A DNA stretch of 64,000 nucleotides from Branchiostoma floridae (GCF_000003815.2 NC_049982.1:1326501-1390500), one strand, 5' to 3'; positions 41,524 through 49,615 are shown, numbered from the stretch's first letter. Notes: generated from the letters alone by a model not told the origin. Made by a program: numbers and translations.

Positions 41524-44447
41524 GGACAGGTGTGTGTGAAGGAGCACTACAGCACCCAGTGGGTGATACAGGCGACACTTCGTGTCTGTCGCTACATGGA
41601 TATGTTGTGCTTGATTATATGATTTATTGATTCATTGATTGATTGACAGGTGTGTGTCAAGGAGCACTACAGCACCCAGTGGGTGATACAGGTGACACGT
41701 CGCGTCTGTCGCTACATGGACATCCCTGCCGACAGGAGAAGTTTCCTCATGGCCATTCCGCAGACTTTCAAGGAGTTTCTGATGGACATGCATGATGATG
41801 CAGGTAAGGACTGTACCACTGAGGACAGAGGGGTTCTCATGGACATGCACGACGATACAGGTAAGGACTGTACCACTGGGGACAGGGGGGTTGTCATGGA
41901 CATGCCCGATGATGCAGGTAAGGACTGTACCACTGGGGACAGGGGGGGTTCTCATGGACATGCACGATGATGCAGGTAAGGACTGTACCACTGGGGACAG
42001 GGGGGTTCTCATGAACATGCCCGATGATGCAGGTAAGGACTGTACCACTGGGGACAGGGGGGTTCTCATGAACATGCCCGATGATGCAGGTAAGGACTGT
42101 ACCACTCCATGGGGACAGGGGGGTTCTCATGAACATGCCCGATGATGCAGGTAAGGGGCCCGATGATGCAGGTAAGGGCTGTACCACTGGGGACGGGGGG
42201 GTTGTCATGGACATGCACGACGATGCAGGTAAGTACGGCGTTTAGTGAGGGGGGAGGGCCGGTCGCCAGAGGGTCGGGTCAAAAAATTTTTGCTAGGCCC
42301 TCCCCCCAGGTAAAATTTTTTTTGCTAGGCCCTCCCCCTGGCAAAATATTTTTTTGCTAGGCCCTCCCCCCTCCTATCAACTTTGAAAAAATATTCAAGA
42401 CGCCAATAAAACAATGCGCTCCCATTTGGAAATGTGCTTTGTGTCCTACTTTTTCATGATTTTCATCGCGAAGCAGATCTCTCGCCCGTAGTAAAAAAAG
42501 GAAAACAGAATGGCTCAAAATATCTGCTTAATAATAGAAGGATAAATATCTGCTTCATGGAGGCATATATATTTGCTTTATAGAAGCTATTTCATTGATT
42601 TGATATCAAAACAACACCTAAAAAGCATTTGTATCTGGATTTCTAGTAGATTTGCGCCACGAAGCGGTGCGCGCCCCGACCCCTTATTTACGTATTGCAA
42701 GCTCGCGGGCCGGGCCTGAGCGGCTTGACGGAAACCATTTTCAATGTACATGTACATATACATTGTATTTTTTAACTTTTTCCTGGTTCTGTGGTGGTAA
42801 TAACTTACGGTAAATCGGGGAAAAAATGAAAACCAAAACGACAACGCGATTGGACTAACCAAAACTGTAGTGGGGAGGGGGGCGCCGACGCATGAAACAG
42901 AAAAAAAAACAGTTGGAGCCTAACTTCTGCTTGGAGAGTACATTTTTCACACTTGGACCTTATAATGTAAATTGCACTGTTGAAAAAGACTTAACTTCTA
43001 ACGTTGTCAACACGGACCATGTTACTCCTGATGCCTAACTGCTCAGTCTGTTGTGGATCTGATCTGCTATGCCATTGCTGGACTATTCTGTGGTGGACTA
43101 GTTAGGCAGACTTTTATCCACAAGCCTGGTAACACCATTATCCAAACCATTATGCTACATCAAACCCAACCAACTGACATCTTATATTAACAAGCACACC
43201 CCACATGCTGTCATCCATCTATCTCTTTCCCATTCTATCCATCCCCAAACACAGAGACCTATTCTACATGATGTCATCCTTTTCTCTCTCTCCCATTCTA
43301 TCCATCCCAGGGCACAGACCTGTACTACATGCTGTCATCCTTCTCCCTCTCTCTCATTCTAACAATCCCACCCCCACCCTTAGGGGAAGACACGGACCCC
43401 ACAGACCTGTACTACACGATGTCATCCCTCCCCCTCTCTCCCATTTTAACCATCCCACCCCCACCCCTAGGGGAAGACACGGACCCCACAGACCTGTACT
43501 ACATGCTGTCATCCTCCCTCCCTCTCTCCCATTCCAACCACCCCCACCCCCAGGGGAAGACACGGACCCCACAGACCTGTACTACATACTGTCATCCTTC
43601 CCTCTCTCTCCCATTCTAACCATCCCACCCCCACCCCCAGGGGAAGACACCGACCCCACAGACCTGTACTAAATGCTGTCATCCTCCCTCCCTCTCTCCC
43701 ATTCTAACCATCCCCACCCCCAGGGGAAGTCACAGACCCCACAGACCTGTACTACATACTGTCATCCTCCCCCTCTCTCCCATTCTAACCATCCCCACCC
43801 CCAGGGGAAGTCACAGACCCCACAGACCTGTACTACATGATGTCATCCCTCCCCCCTCTCTTCCATTCTAACCATCCCACCCCCACCCCCAGGGGAAGAC
43901 ACCGACCCCACAAACCTGTACTACATGATGTCATCCCTCCCTCTCTCTTCCATTCTAACCATCCCCACCCCCACCCCCCACCCCCAGGGGAAGACACAGA
44001 CCCCACAGACCTGTACTACATGTTGTCATCCCTCCCCCTCTCTCCCATTCTAACCATCCCACCCCCACCCCTAGGGGAAGACACAGACCCCACAGACCTG
44101 TACTCCATGCTGTCATCCTCCCTCCCTCTCTCCCATTCTAACCCTCCCCACCCCCACCCCTAGGGGAAGACACCGACCCCACAGACCTGCACTACATACT
44201 GTCATCCTCCTCCCTCTCTCCCATTCTAACCATGAGTCCGAAACCAGGAAATAGTCNNNNNNNNNNNNNNNNNNNNNNNNNNNNNNNNNNNNNNNNNNNN
44301 NNNNNNNNNNNNNNNNNNNNNNNNNNNNNNNNNNNNNNNNNNNNNNNNNNNNNNNNCCCCACAGACCTGTACTACATGTGGAAGGCCCAGACTGCATTCC
44401 AATCCGAGCTCATGAAGGTAGCCTTCGTGGATCTCCTTAACTCCTAA
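29175..44447 (+). CDS. FBXO47: FBXO47, F-box protein 47; nine coding exons, 458 residues
   Basis: The spliced product aligns along its whole length with vertebrate FBXO47 as I know it (human about 452 residues): F-box (about 55-100), LTCYGRFLHTVIAGWDEMEC, AFWLSRMLKPLPMVHQARML, REWTEDDIIGVIEEV, RLLTLCGENICVKLLGSKA, and a C-terminal helical part. FBXO47 is a substrate receptor of an SCF-type ubiquitin ligase needed in meiotic prophase and germ cells (mouse Fbxo47, nematode PROM-1). Phases of all nine exons agree and sum to 1377 nt; the first 13 nt of the last exon are in a gap and are inferred. The gene is remarkable because most of its splice junctions have been tandemly copied into the adjoining introns. 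Confidence 0.9.
29398..30787 (+). other. FBXO47 intron 1
   Basis: Phase 1 intron, acceptor ccctttttcag. It holds an imperfect inverted repeat at 29953-30044 (gggttcaagcgctcgctcga against its complement) and a MITE-like element at 30252-30475. No exon seen. Confidence 0.7.
30252..30475. mobile_element. MITE-like palindromic repeat with TTCGCGGTG motifs
   Basis: The left end tactgtaaatgcatttaagt is loosely mirrored by the right end aaaagtttctgcatgtac. Inside, aaattcgcggtgaagc and accgcgaaaaccgcgaacat form a long imperfect inverted repeat. No open frame. Confidence 0.6.
30788..30955 (+). CDS. FBXO47: FBXO47 exon 2: F-box continuation
   Basis: Residues 75-130, phase 1-1. Acceptor ttttcag before TAGTGGACC keeps the alignment with human FBXO47 gap-free. 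Reads VDLSILTIVSKAVRGLVECF, then HHASLMQHFRRLG. Donor G|GTCAGC is weak; just beyond it starts an (ATCA)n tract. Confidence 0.87.
30965..31045. repeat. (ATCA)n / (ATCG)n microsatellite
   Basis: Nearly pure tetranucleotide repeat starting about 10 bp after the donor of FBXO47 exon 2. Confidence 0.97.
31387..31463 (+). CDS. FBXO47: FBXO47 exon 3
   Basis: Residues 131-156; entry phase 1, exit phase 0. Acceptor ctgtccccag, donor GTTTGC. Reads VLHKRVTCLYTTRDRLRIME, matching the LFKRCTLLLPTKERL part of human FBXO47. Confidence 0.87.
31464..31998 (+). other. FBXO47 intron 3, with a SINE on the minus strand
   Basis: Phase 0 intron from donor GTTTGC to acceptor ctgttccag. Most of its right half is a tRNA-derived SINE. 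Confidence 0.75.
31737..31934 (-). repeat. tRNA-derived SINE, nearly complete
   Basis: Minus strand: A box TAGTCCAGTGGTTAGCGGC, B box GTGGGTTCGACCCC, then a body ending in ccaggggaatttccccggta. The head looks like a tRNA up to the B box. It is about 200 bp long and lies antisense to FBXO47. Confidence 0.85.
31999..32173 (+). CDS. FBXO47: FBXO47 exon 4
   Basis: Residues 157-214; entry phase 0, exit phase 1. Acceptor ctgttccag, donor ATG|GTGAGT. Reads CLALTCYGRFLHTVIAGWDE, then RRLTQVLQSTHG across the junction. Its last roughly 40 nt and the donor are the seed of the large array in intron 4. The first donor must be used, because reading past it meets TAA within four codons. Confidence 0.88.
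32174..36225 (+). repeat. Donor-site minisatellite in FBXO47 intron 4, about 70 units
   Basis: Units of about 50-62 bp each contain the end of exon 4 and its donor: gtcctgcagtcagcacatg followed by gtgagtgt(t/c)aaactg, then gaacactgcagagg. Most copies keep GTGAGT; others have GTAAGT, GTAATT or GTAAAT. A block of about 1 kb (32640-33650) recurs almost unchanged at 34872-35885, showing higher-order duplication. The seed is the true exon 4 junction at 32173/32174. Confidence 0.95.
36226..37577 (+). repeat. Acceptor plus exon-start minisatellite before FBXO47 exon 5, 94-bp units
   Basis: Eleven decoy copies of the junction tacatgtacag|GTTGCCATGG plus the following 60 nt of exon 5 stand before the real one; decoy exon starts are at 36371, 36592, 36686, 36780, 36874, 36968, 37062, 37156, 37250, 37344 and 37483. 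One further copy near 36504 lacks the acceptor. Spacing is exactly 94 bp over most of the array, and pairs of units alternate in a 188-bp higher-order pattern. No decoy has a donor. Confidence 0.95.
37578..37754 (+). CDS. FBXO47: FBXO47 exon 5
   Basis: Residues 215-273, phase 1-1. The last of twelve near-identical acceptors is used, since any earlier one runs into a stop. Reads CHGDDELYLRLFYRRVLLDQ, then AFWLSRMLKPLPMVHQARML and LLFGPVCFQE, the best conserved part of FBXO47. Donor GAGG|GTGAGA. Confidence 0.9.
37755..38270 (+). other. FBXO47 intron 5, no features seen
   Basis: AT-rich phase 1 intron with acceptor ttttaacag. Unlike its neighbours it carries no junction array. Confidence 0.8.
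38271..38426 (+). CDS. FBXO47: FBXO47 exon 6
   Basis: Residues 274-325, phase 1-1. Acceptor ctgttttaacag, donor CACTG|GTAGGT. Reads DGAVWLEMGDAESNTP, then STVVLAELGSAIKTLHNYC and REWTEDDIIGVIEEVT, matching KEWTADDVISLVDEL of human FBXO47. Confidence 0.9.
38427..39948 (+). other. FBXO47 intron 6 before the exon 7 array
   Basis: AT-rich. A stretch from about 38895 (ttccagttaaccagggtttc, then ccctgctgggtttttcaaag) resembles an interspersed repeat tail; a related stretch occurs near 57515. No exon. Confidence 0.5.
39949..40717 (+). repeat. Acceptor plus exon-start minisatellite before FBXO47 exon 7, about 109-bp units
   Basis: Seven decoy copies (exon starts at 39949, 40064, 40173, 40282, 40391, 40501, 40610) precede the real exon start at 40718. 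Each holds a ttccccag-type acceptor, about 80 nt of exon 7 (coding LPETWTPENVARLLTLCG) and a linker cttgatatgacatcactttc. The copies are nearly identical. The last decoy lies exactly 108 nt before the real exon and is open in frame, so its use would insert 36 residues. Confidence 0.95.
40718..40860 (+). CDS. FBXO47: FBXO47 exon 7
   Basis: Residues 326-373; entry phase 1, exit phase 0. Acceptor cttccccag, donor AAAG|GTAAAT. Reads LPETWTPENVARLLTLCGEN, then LLGSKAINGRLEELAEVIVH, matching LLENNARLLMLSGNNIC and FMASKAVNGRTIELA of human FBXO47. Confidence 0.9.
40967..41215. repeat. (CT)n-rich microsatellite
   Basis: About 250 bp of tctctc with interspersed cccc and ttt variants, in FBXO47 intron 7. 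Arg/Glu or Ser/Leu open frames across it are artefacts. Confidence 0.97.
41216..41330 (+). repeat. Diverged second copy of the 3' end and donor of FBXO47 exon 7
   Basis: aggctgaaggagctggcaga, then gcacctgggaaag|gtacca at 41277-41315, repeats the end of exon 7 with its donor. The sequence before it (gccctacattatggtacagg) repeats 40890-40945 downstream of exon 7. The two blocks are separated by the CT tract, so a unit of roughly 380 bp seems to have been duplicated. The copy lacks an acceptor. Confidence 0.75.
41401..41649 (+). repeat. Two partial upstream copies of the FBXO47 exon 8 start, period 120 bp
   Basis: ggagcactacagcacccag followed by ggtgatacag is found at 41420, 41541 and (real exon) 41661. 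The middle copy has its own acceptor gatggacag at 41529 and the preceding (attg)n tract. The oldest copy has lost its acceptor. Reading on from the middle decoy meets a stop before the real exon. Confidence 0.88.
41650..41803 (+). CDS. FBXO47: FBXO47 exon 8
   Basis: Residues 374-424; entry phase 0, exit phase 1. Acceptor ttgattgacag, donor GCAG|GTAAGG. Reads VCVKEHYSTQWVIQVTRRVC, then RRSFLMAIPQTFKEFLMDM, equivalent to VCEKELYCMDWTVKMM and ERKNFLQNVANAF in human FBXO47. Both ends of this exon are copied in tandem in the flanking introns. Confidence 0.88.
41804..42235 (+). repeat. Donor-site minisatellite after FBXO47 exon 8, about 57-bp units
   Basis: GT positions 41804 (real), 41861, 41918, 41976, 42033, 42090, 42151, 42172 and 42229, nearly all GTAAGG. 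Each unit repeats the end of exon 8 (gacatgcatgatgatgcag) after gactgtaccactggggacag. The first two steps are exactly 57 nt, so donors at 41861 and 41918 stay in frame and without stop: use of them would add one or two 19-residue repeats (GKDCTTEDRGVLMDMHDDT type). Confidence 0.93.
42236..43204 (+). other. FBXO47 intron 8, first part
   Basis: Three copies of a short unit tttttgctaggccctccccc occur at 42285-42375. The remainder shows no exon or named element. Confidence 0.6.
43205..44256 (+). repeat. Acceptor plus exon-start minisatellite before FBXO47 exon 9, about 81-95-bp units
   Basis: Ten clear decoys of ccccacccc(c/t)ag|GGGAAGACAC with the first 40 nt of exon 9 (gaccccacagacctgtacta) at 43384, 43471, 43554, 43641, 43724, 43805, 43893, 43988, 44074 and 44164, plus two degenerate older copies at about 43245 and 43310. 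The array runs into an assembly gap just before the real exon. Confidence 0.93.
44257..44356. other. Assembly gap, 100 N, at the start of FBXO47 exon 9
   Basis: Exactly 100 N. It hides the true acceptor and the first codons of the last FBXO47 exon. The array probably caused the assembly to break. Confidence 0.99.
44357..44447 (+). CDS. FBXO47: FBXO47 exon 9 (visible part, terminal)
   Basis: Reads PTDLYYMWKAQTAFQSELMK, then VAFVDLLNS and TAA at 44445-44447. It matches the LFHLVHAQANFHKEVLY end of human FBXO47. The first codons (GED-T-D by analogy with the decoys) are inferred; the exon would then supply residues 425-458. Confidence 0.85.
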
Positions 44448-45247
44448 CCCAAGGTGCGCCAACAGGAGCGGTGAGGACCTCAGATGAAACTTCTTTCTTC
44501 TTAAAGGACTCATTACATATGTGCAAGAAGAAAGGGTAAACATACCTAACTATTTATCAGATTATTTCGCCACTTCAACACAATGTACCTGCTACCTTTT
44601 AAAAGTAGAGCATTGAGTAGAACGTTTCTTCCACTTCTGTTTAGTTGAATATTTATTGATTATGATGGATGCTGTACTATGTGATGGAGAAACATTTTAA
44701 AGTGTTGCAGTTTTACATATTGAAAGATTCCTTAATTTATTGAAAAAAATTCAATATATAGTATTTATAAAGATAACGTACAAGTCATTTTTTGGATTTT
44801 CCGTAATGATGAAATTGATACGATATATGCATGGTAATGAAAGTTTCGGTTCGGTTTCACAAATGTATTTGATACTGTTTGTATAATAATCGAAGTTCTA
44901 GGCCTGGACTTGTAGCTAAAGTGGTAGCTCGTTTCTTGCTACATTTTGCAACATTCTTGCTAAATTGCTACAACATAGTTGCCTTTAATAAAGGAATTTT
45001 CACGTACACGCCTGGAGGAATGTTGCTAAGCGCGGCGGAGTCTGAGTCATTCGCAGCGCATCTAAGCCGCGTAAGCTCCTTATTCGGGCATGTATTTATC
45101 CCGTTAACTACTTAACGGTTACCCAAACGTGGAATAATCCCCCGTCCTATCTCCCTGGTGGTTTGGGACGCCGCAACCTTCCCAGAAAGAACTCCACACG
45201 AGTGGTAGATGGCCCATGGAGCTGTGGCCCTGAATTGAACAGGCATT
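44448..45247 (+). other. FBXO47 3' flank, candidate polyadenylation signal
   Basis: AATAAA at 44987-44992, about 540 nt after the stop, is the first canonical signal. The stretch is AT-rich and without further exons. Confidence 0.5.
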
Positions 45248-45335
45248 GTTAAGGCCCCCTCTCCACTAGACGGCGATCACGCTGCGCTCTCACTGCGACC
45301 GAAAACGGATGTGTGTAACCTTCAGTTTCATCAAA
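45248..45335. mobile_element. Left-end fragment of the GCGCTCTC palindromic MITE family
   Basis: ttaaggccccctctccacta, then gacggcgatcacgctgcgct and ctcactgcgacc match the ends of the complete copies at 47947, 56068, 59332 and 60463. The right arm is missing. Confidence 0.75.
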
Positions 45336-45406
45336 GGTACATCGATGGAAGCTCGGCCATATTTAAGATCAACAGAGGGTTGCGCGTATTTTTCTCCTGA
45401 AATTCG

Positions 45407-45476
45407 TCCCTGTCACATATAAGCCATACTTTGTACCTTGTACAATTGTTGTGCAATAAAGTTATTATCATAAGCG
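45407..45476 (+). mobile_element. LINE 3'-tail fragment
   Basis: gccatactttgtaccttgta, then gtgcaataaagttattatca matches the tail of the LINE fragment at 50940-51003. It ends with AATAAAG and a short (tca) tract. Only the tail is left. Confidence 0.65.
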
Positions 45477-46113
45477 AGGCTCGGGCGATTGCCGCAGAAT
45501 CGTCGTCCGATCGATTTTCGCCAAATGTGACAGGGGTATAAACATCCTTCAAAACATGGCGTCGCAGCTAACACCGATCCTAGAGCGCTGTGCTCCGAAT
45601 ATGCCCTACAGTTCAGTAAGACCTGTTTGCGGTGATTATCAAGGCCTCGGTGGCGGGTGGTCTATGACTGCACTTTTACAGACACGCAAAGTGGAAAGTT
45701 TATGTTAAAGATCGTGCGGCGGCGTCGGCGTCCATCGGGACAAATGTGACGCTTAATATACAAATAAAAAACTTTTTGTGTGACATTGAAATACTGTGCA
45801 ATGTTCAGTTTACTTCAGATGCAATGCTGTTCAGGTTTTACAATCCAAACCCTTTCAAATTGATTTATTTTCTTTCCATCACAACCTAGTTGTCATCATC
45901 ACTCCCTACACACCTAACGTTAACGTTATTATTTATTGCATGAAATGCAACTTTTAGATTTAAGGGATAAATGTTCATGTAATGTACGCTTTTTTTTCAG
46001 TGTATATGTGCTTAGTTGTACAGGATTTGTTTTGACCTGAAGTTTATTGGTTTCCTTTCTACCTTCACCAAAAGGCTATGTCTTCGTTTGCATCTATGTG
46101 TGTATGAACAAGA
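45477..46113. other. Intergenic, nothing recognised
   Basis: AT-rich with one GC-richer spot around 45700 (gtgcggcggcgtcggcgtcc). No exon or repeat family assigned. Confidence 0.45.
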
Positions 46114-46915
46114 TAACTAAAGAATGCCTGTGTGGATTGTCATGATAGTAAATATGTGGGTTGGTACTGATGAGACCTCGAAATGATCAGATTTTTGGCC
46201 CCCCTAGCAGCCTGTTATGGTGCTGCAACGGAACTTCGGATTTTAGTATCTCGTTATTTATTGGAAGTGTTGCTATTGTGTAACACATTGAATCCGATGC
46301 AATAGGGGCGGGTGAAGGCCATCGCTTGCCGTTTCCACACGTTACAACACGAATTCAACCTTCGTGTTTTGTAGCATTAACCGAAGAATGCCTCTGTGGA
46401 TTGTCATGATAGTAAATATGTGGGTTGGTACTGATGAGAACTCGAAATTATTAGATTCTTGGGTCCCTAGCGGCTTTTTATGGTGCTGCAACCGAACTCA
46501 TTTTAGTATCTCGTTATTTATTGGAAGGGTTGCTATTGCTATTGTGTAACACATGGAATCCGATGCAATAGAGGCGGGTGAAAGCCATCGCTTGCCGTTT
46601 CCACACGTTACAACACGAATTCAACCTTCGTGTTTTGTAGCATTAACCGAAGAATGCCTGTGTGGATTGTCATGATAGTAAATATGTGGGTTGGTCTTGA
46701 TGAGACCTCGAAAGGATCAGATTTTTGGCCCCCCTAGCAGCCTGTTATGGTGCTGCAACGGAACTTCGGATTTTAGTATCTCGTTATTTATAGGAAGGGT
46801 TGCTATTGCTATTGTGTAACACATGGAATCCGATGCAGTAGAGGCGGGTGAAGGCCATCGCTTGCCGTTTCCACACGTTACAACACGAATCCGACCTTCT
46901 CGTGTTTTGTAGCAT
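46114..46915. repeat. Tandem triplication, unit about 268 bp
   Basis: Three copies starting gaatgcctgtgtggattgtc at about 46114, 46385 and 46651. Each contains tatctcgttatttattggaa and gcttgccgtttccacacgtt. Copies 1 and 3 are more alike than either is to copy 2, and the third is cut off at a GC-rich island. Confidence 0.92.
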
Positions 46916-47180
46916 TTTTCCCCTCGGCTCGGCAGCGCAGCCAGGCGCACTGGTGCGTGCGTTACCGCGTTAGACTCACGGAGCAGAACAGATCGCAGGC
47001 AAACGCACCGCAGCGTGAAAACGCATCAGCGCCGCGCCGAGCGGAGAGCGGGCCGCCCAAACCTCATTAGGCGCGCAATGGGCCCGCGGTCCCGGCAGAG
47101 ACGAGCCGAGCACGCGGTAATTGGAACATAAAGCGGAAAATCACATCATTGCGGCGGCATGGAGCGGAGAGGAGTACACA
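46916..47180. promoter_or_regulatory. GC-rich island with TAAT-core motif, possible regulatory element
   Basis: About 260 bp that is GC-rich and CpG-rich in an AT-rich setting, containing cctcattaggcgcgcaatgg and gcggtaattggaacat. No ORF of note. Function is inferred only from composition. Confidence 0.35.
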
Positions 47181-47506
47181 TAACGGCGGACAAATTGAGA
47201 GCATGCTAGGAAACATTGATACATCGAGTACTTCAGAAGGGGGGGGGGGGGGGGGCACGCACGCAAGTTCCAATGGATACGTTCGAATTCTGACAACTAA
47301 CTTATTATGACAACTATCTATACAAGTCTGTAGATTTTGCATACGAACAATGAATTCGCCGCGTACCTGCGAAGCTGGTGTGTTACGCCGAAGGGCGGTT
47401 ATACCTGCTATAAAGATACAGATACAGATACAGAATCAAGTCTTAGCATCTTAGCATCTTAATGCGACTGCAACCCCGATCCTTCGATCTCTTCTCTCTC
47501 TCTCTT

Positions 47507-47575
<69 letters not shown>

Positions 47576-47845
47576 TTCTCTCTCTCTTTCCCCCTTTCCT
47601 CTATATCTATGATCATCACAAACGACATCTGCATGTAGCGTATCAACCTCATAGCACCTAATACATGTGTGGGTTTTGCGGTAGGTAGGACGCATTATCC
47701 TATGTATCATTTTCAACTATGTTTTAATTGCTCGTATTTGGTCATGCAAGATATCTCCTTGGCCTTCCGCGCGCCATCAGAAATGATTTATGTGTAACAG
47801 GGAGCAAATTACTAGATTGCTGCTCTCTAATGTCATTGTGGGAAC
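47181..47845. repeat. G-run and (CT)n microsatellite, otherwise no gene
   Basis: A G-run of about 18 at 47239-47256; gcctgcgaagctggtgtgtt at about 47363, a motif also present at 31220; (CT)n with ttt interruptions at about 47485-47590. Confidence 0.8.
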
Positions 47846-47946
47846 TTTAGGCACTGTAACAATCTGAAGTGTAGCCTTTTCAAATTGATCGCCATGAAAC
47901 TAGGGCAACAACTTTTTTTCAAATAATGCATAACCGGTGCAGTTTG
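47846..47946. repeat. Left member of a 100-bp direct repeat flanking a MITE
   Basis: ggcactgtaacaatctgaag, then ttttcaaattgatcgccatg and cggtgcagtttgctaa are repeated right of the MITE at 48186-48290 with about ten differences. Confidence 0.9.
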
Positions 47947-48185
47947 CTAAGGCCCTCTTTCCACTAGACGGCGATCGCGATGCGCTCTCACTGCGACCCA
48001 AATATGATATGTGTAACTTTTGATTTCATACTGGGTATATGATACAGCATGTAAAGGTGTGACTGAGAGGAAAACGAAACACACAAAGTGTGAAAAAATT
48101 CGTTTCTTTTATATACAATTCGTTAAGCGATCTGTCAAATTTCAGGTCGCCGAGAGGGCGCCGTCCTAGTGGAAAGGGGATATTA
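47947..48185. mobile_element. Palindromic MITE, GCGCTCTC family
   Basis: Left end ggccctctttccactagacg, right end cgccgtcctagtggaaaggg. Inner arms gcgctctcactgcgacc and ggtcgccgagagggcgcc are inverted. The interior has aattcgttaagcgatc. Flanks are TTAA-like (ctaa / ttag). No transposase. Confidence 0.88.
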
Positions 48186-48290
48186 GGTACTGTAACAACT
48201 GAAGTGTGGCCTTTTCAAATTGATCACCTTGAAATTAGGGCAACAACTTTTTAAATTCAAATCACGCATAACCAGTGCAGTTTGCTAACA
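48186..48290. repeat. Right member of the 100-bp direct repeat flanking a MITE
   Basis: Same sequence as 47846-47946 (for example ctgtaacaactgaagtgtgg and ccagtgcagtttgctaa). Much too long for a target-site duplication. Confidence 0.9.
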
Positions 48291-48354
48291 ACAACGTCAA
48301 CATCCGCTAATTAACGACGTCAATTAAGAGTTTCGTTCGTTAAGTCGTTACCTT

Positions 48355-48575
48355 CCAAAGGAAGGCAGGTCCCGTCAGAAGGTGCTGATGAGAGAAGCAG
48401 GCCGGCGCGCGGGGCCTTTCGTTAGAGCCCGGTACCGGCCGTGAGTAATACCATCAAAGCCGCCTGCACCGCGCAGGAGCGCCCATCATCTGCTCCGCGG
48501 AGCGTGAGATCGCCATAGTGTACGGGAGGCTGTCCGAGTCGGCTCTGCGGAGCTCCACTCTGCTCTGCGGAGTTT
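48355..48575. promoter_or_regulatory. GC-rich island, possible regulatory element
   Basis: CpG-rich segment (aggccggcgcgcggggcctt; repeated ctgctctgcggag) following taattaacgacgtcaattaa at about 48305. It ends in a run of about 20 T. Role inferred from composition. Confidence 0.3.
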
Positions 48576-49339
48576 TTTTTTTTTTTTTTTGCGCCAAAGT
48601 TTGCGCGTTCTGTGCTTGTTTCGTACCACTGTACTTTGCCTGGTTTCTGAATAAAAAACGCGCATTGTAAATTGTTATTTCTTGCATTTTAGAGGGTGTG
48701 AATTAAGTGTGCTACAGTTGTGTCTCTGTTTTTCAGTGTACAAGTTAAGATATTGATTGTGTGGTTTTAAGAAATGAAAGCTCACACAAAACGAAACAGT
48801 ACGTATGCTTACAATTGCCATCTTGGTGGTTGGCATCTGGTCCTGACTCGGGAAATATTGTTCGTTTGACATATTATCATAAAGCCTGAGAAGAGCAGTG
48901 GCACACCAGTGTTCAATATCTGAATAAAATAAGACAACCTACTACAAAAAAGGCAGGTACTTTTGTACTGCAACTATAGATACACACAAGTAGGTACAAT
49001 GATTTTAGTAAGGTAAGTGTATCAATATGGCATCAAATACATAATCTATAGGGAACATTACGTACTCCTTCAACGAGCAGAAAGCACACTGAAGGTCTAT
49101 GCTTTTAAACCCGACATCTACGTATGGACAATGCGTCTCAGCATTAGGCTGTATACTGAGTGTCAGGTGTTGCTGCACATTGTATGCGTTAAACAGTTAT
49201 TGGGCAATTAAGTCTACTTGAATTTATTGAAAAAATTATGTATATCCATTTGCAGAGACAATGGCGTTCCGACGTTCAGAGAACCCCCGCCCTTTTCTTT
49301 ACAAATCGCTGTGTTGGCGAAAACCTTTCACCCTAACGA
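48576..49339. other. Intergenic, nothing recognised
   Basis: AT-rich; no exon or repeat family assigned. Confidence 0.45.
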
Positions 49340-49615
49340 CCGCAGGTGCATTAGCCATGATTATCAGCGCCGTGACCGTTCCCGTGGGACCTCACCGTAC
49401 AGCAGCGAGTCTCCTCTCGGGCGCAGGCCTAAAGTGCCCCGCCGGATCCCTCAGCACCGCCCCCTCAATTAGTCTCCTCGGGGACCTCACCGCGCGGCCG
49501 CCCTGAGTGGCTCGGGCGATATTGCGTTCAGCCCCGCAGGAGTTCCGCCGCCGCCCCGTCAATTAAGTCGCGAGGCGATCCCTTTTATTCGCCACCCAAG
49601 GGGCGAGCCGCTCTT
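49340..49615. promoter_or_regulatory. GC-rich island with TAAT motifs, possible regulatory element
   Basis: Contains gcattagccatgattatcag, ccctcaattagtctcctcgg and ccgtcaattaagtcgcgagg within CpG-rich sequence. The three TAAT cores are spaced about 90-110 bp apart. Confidence 0.35.
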
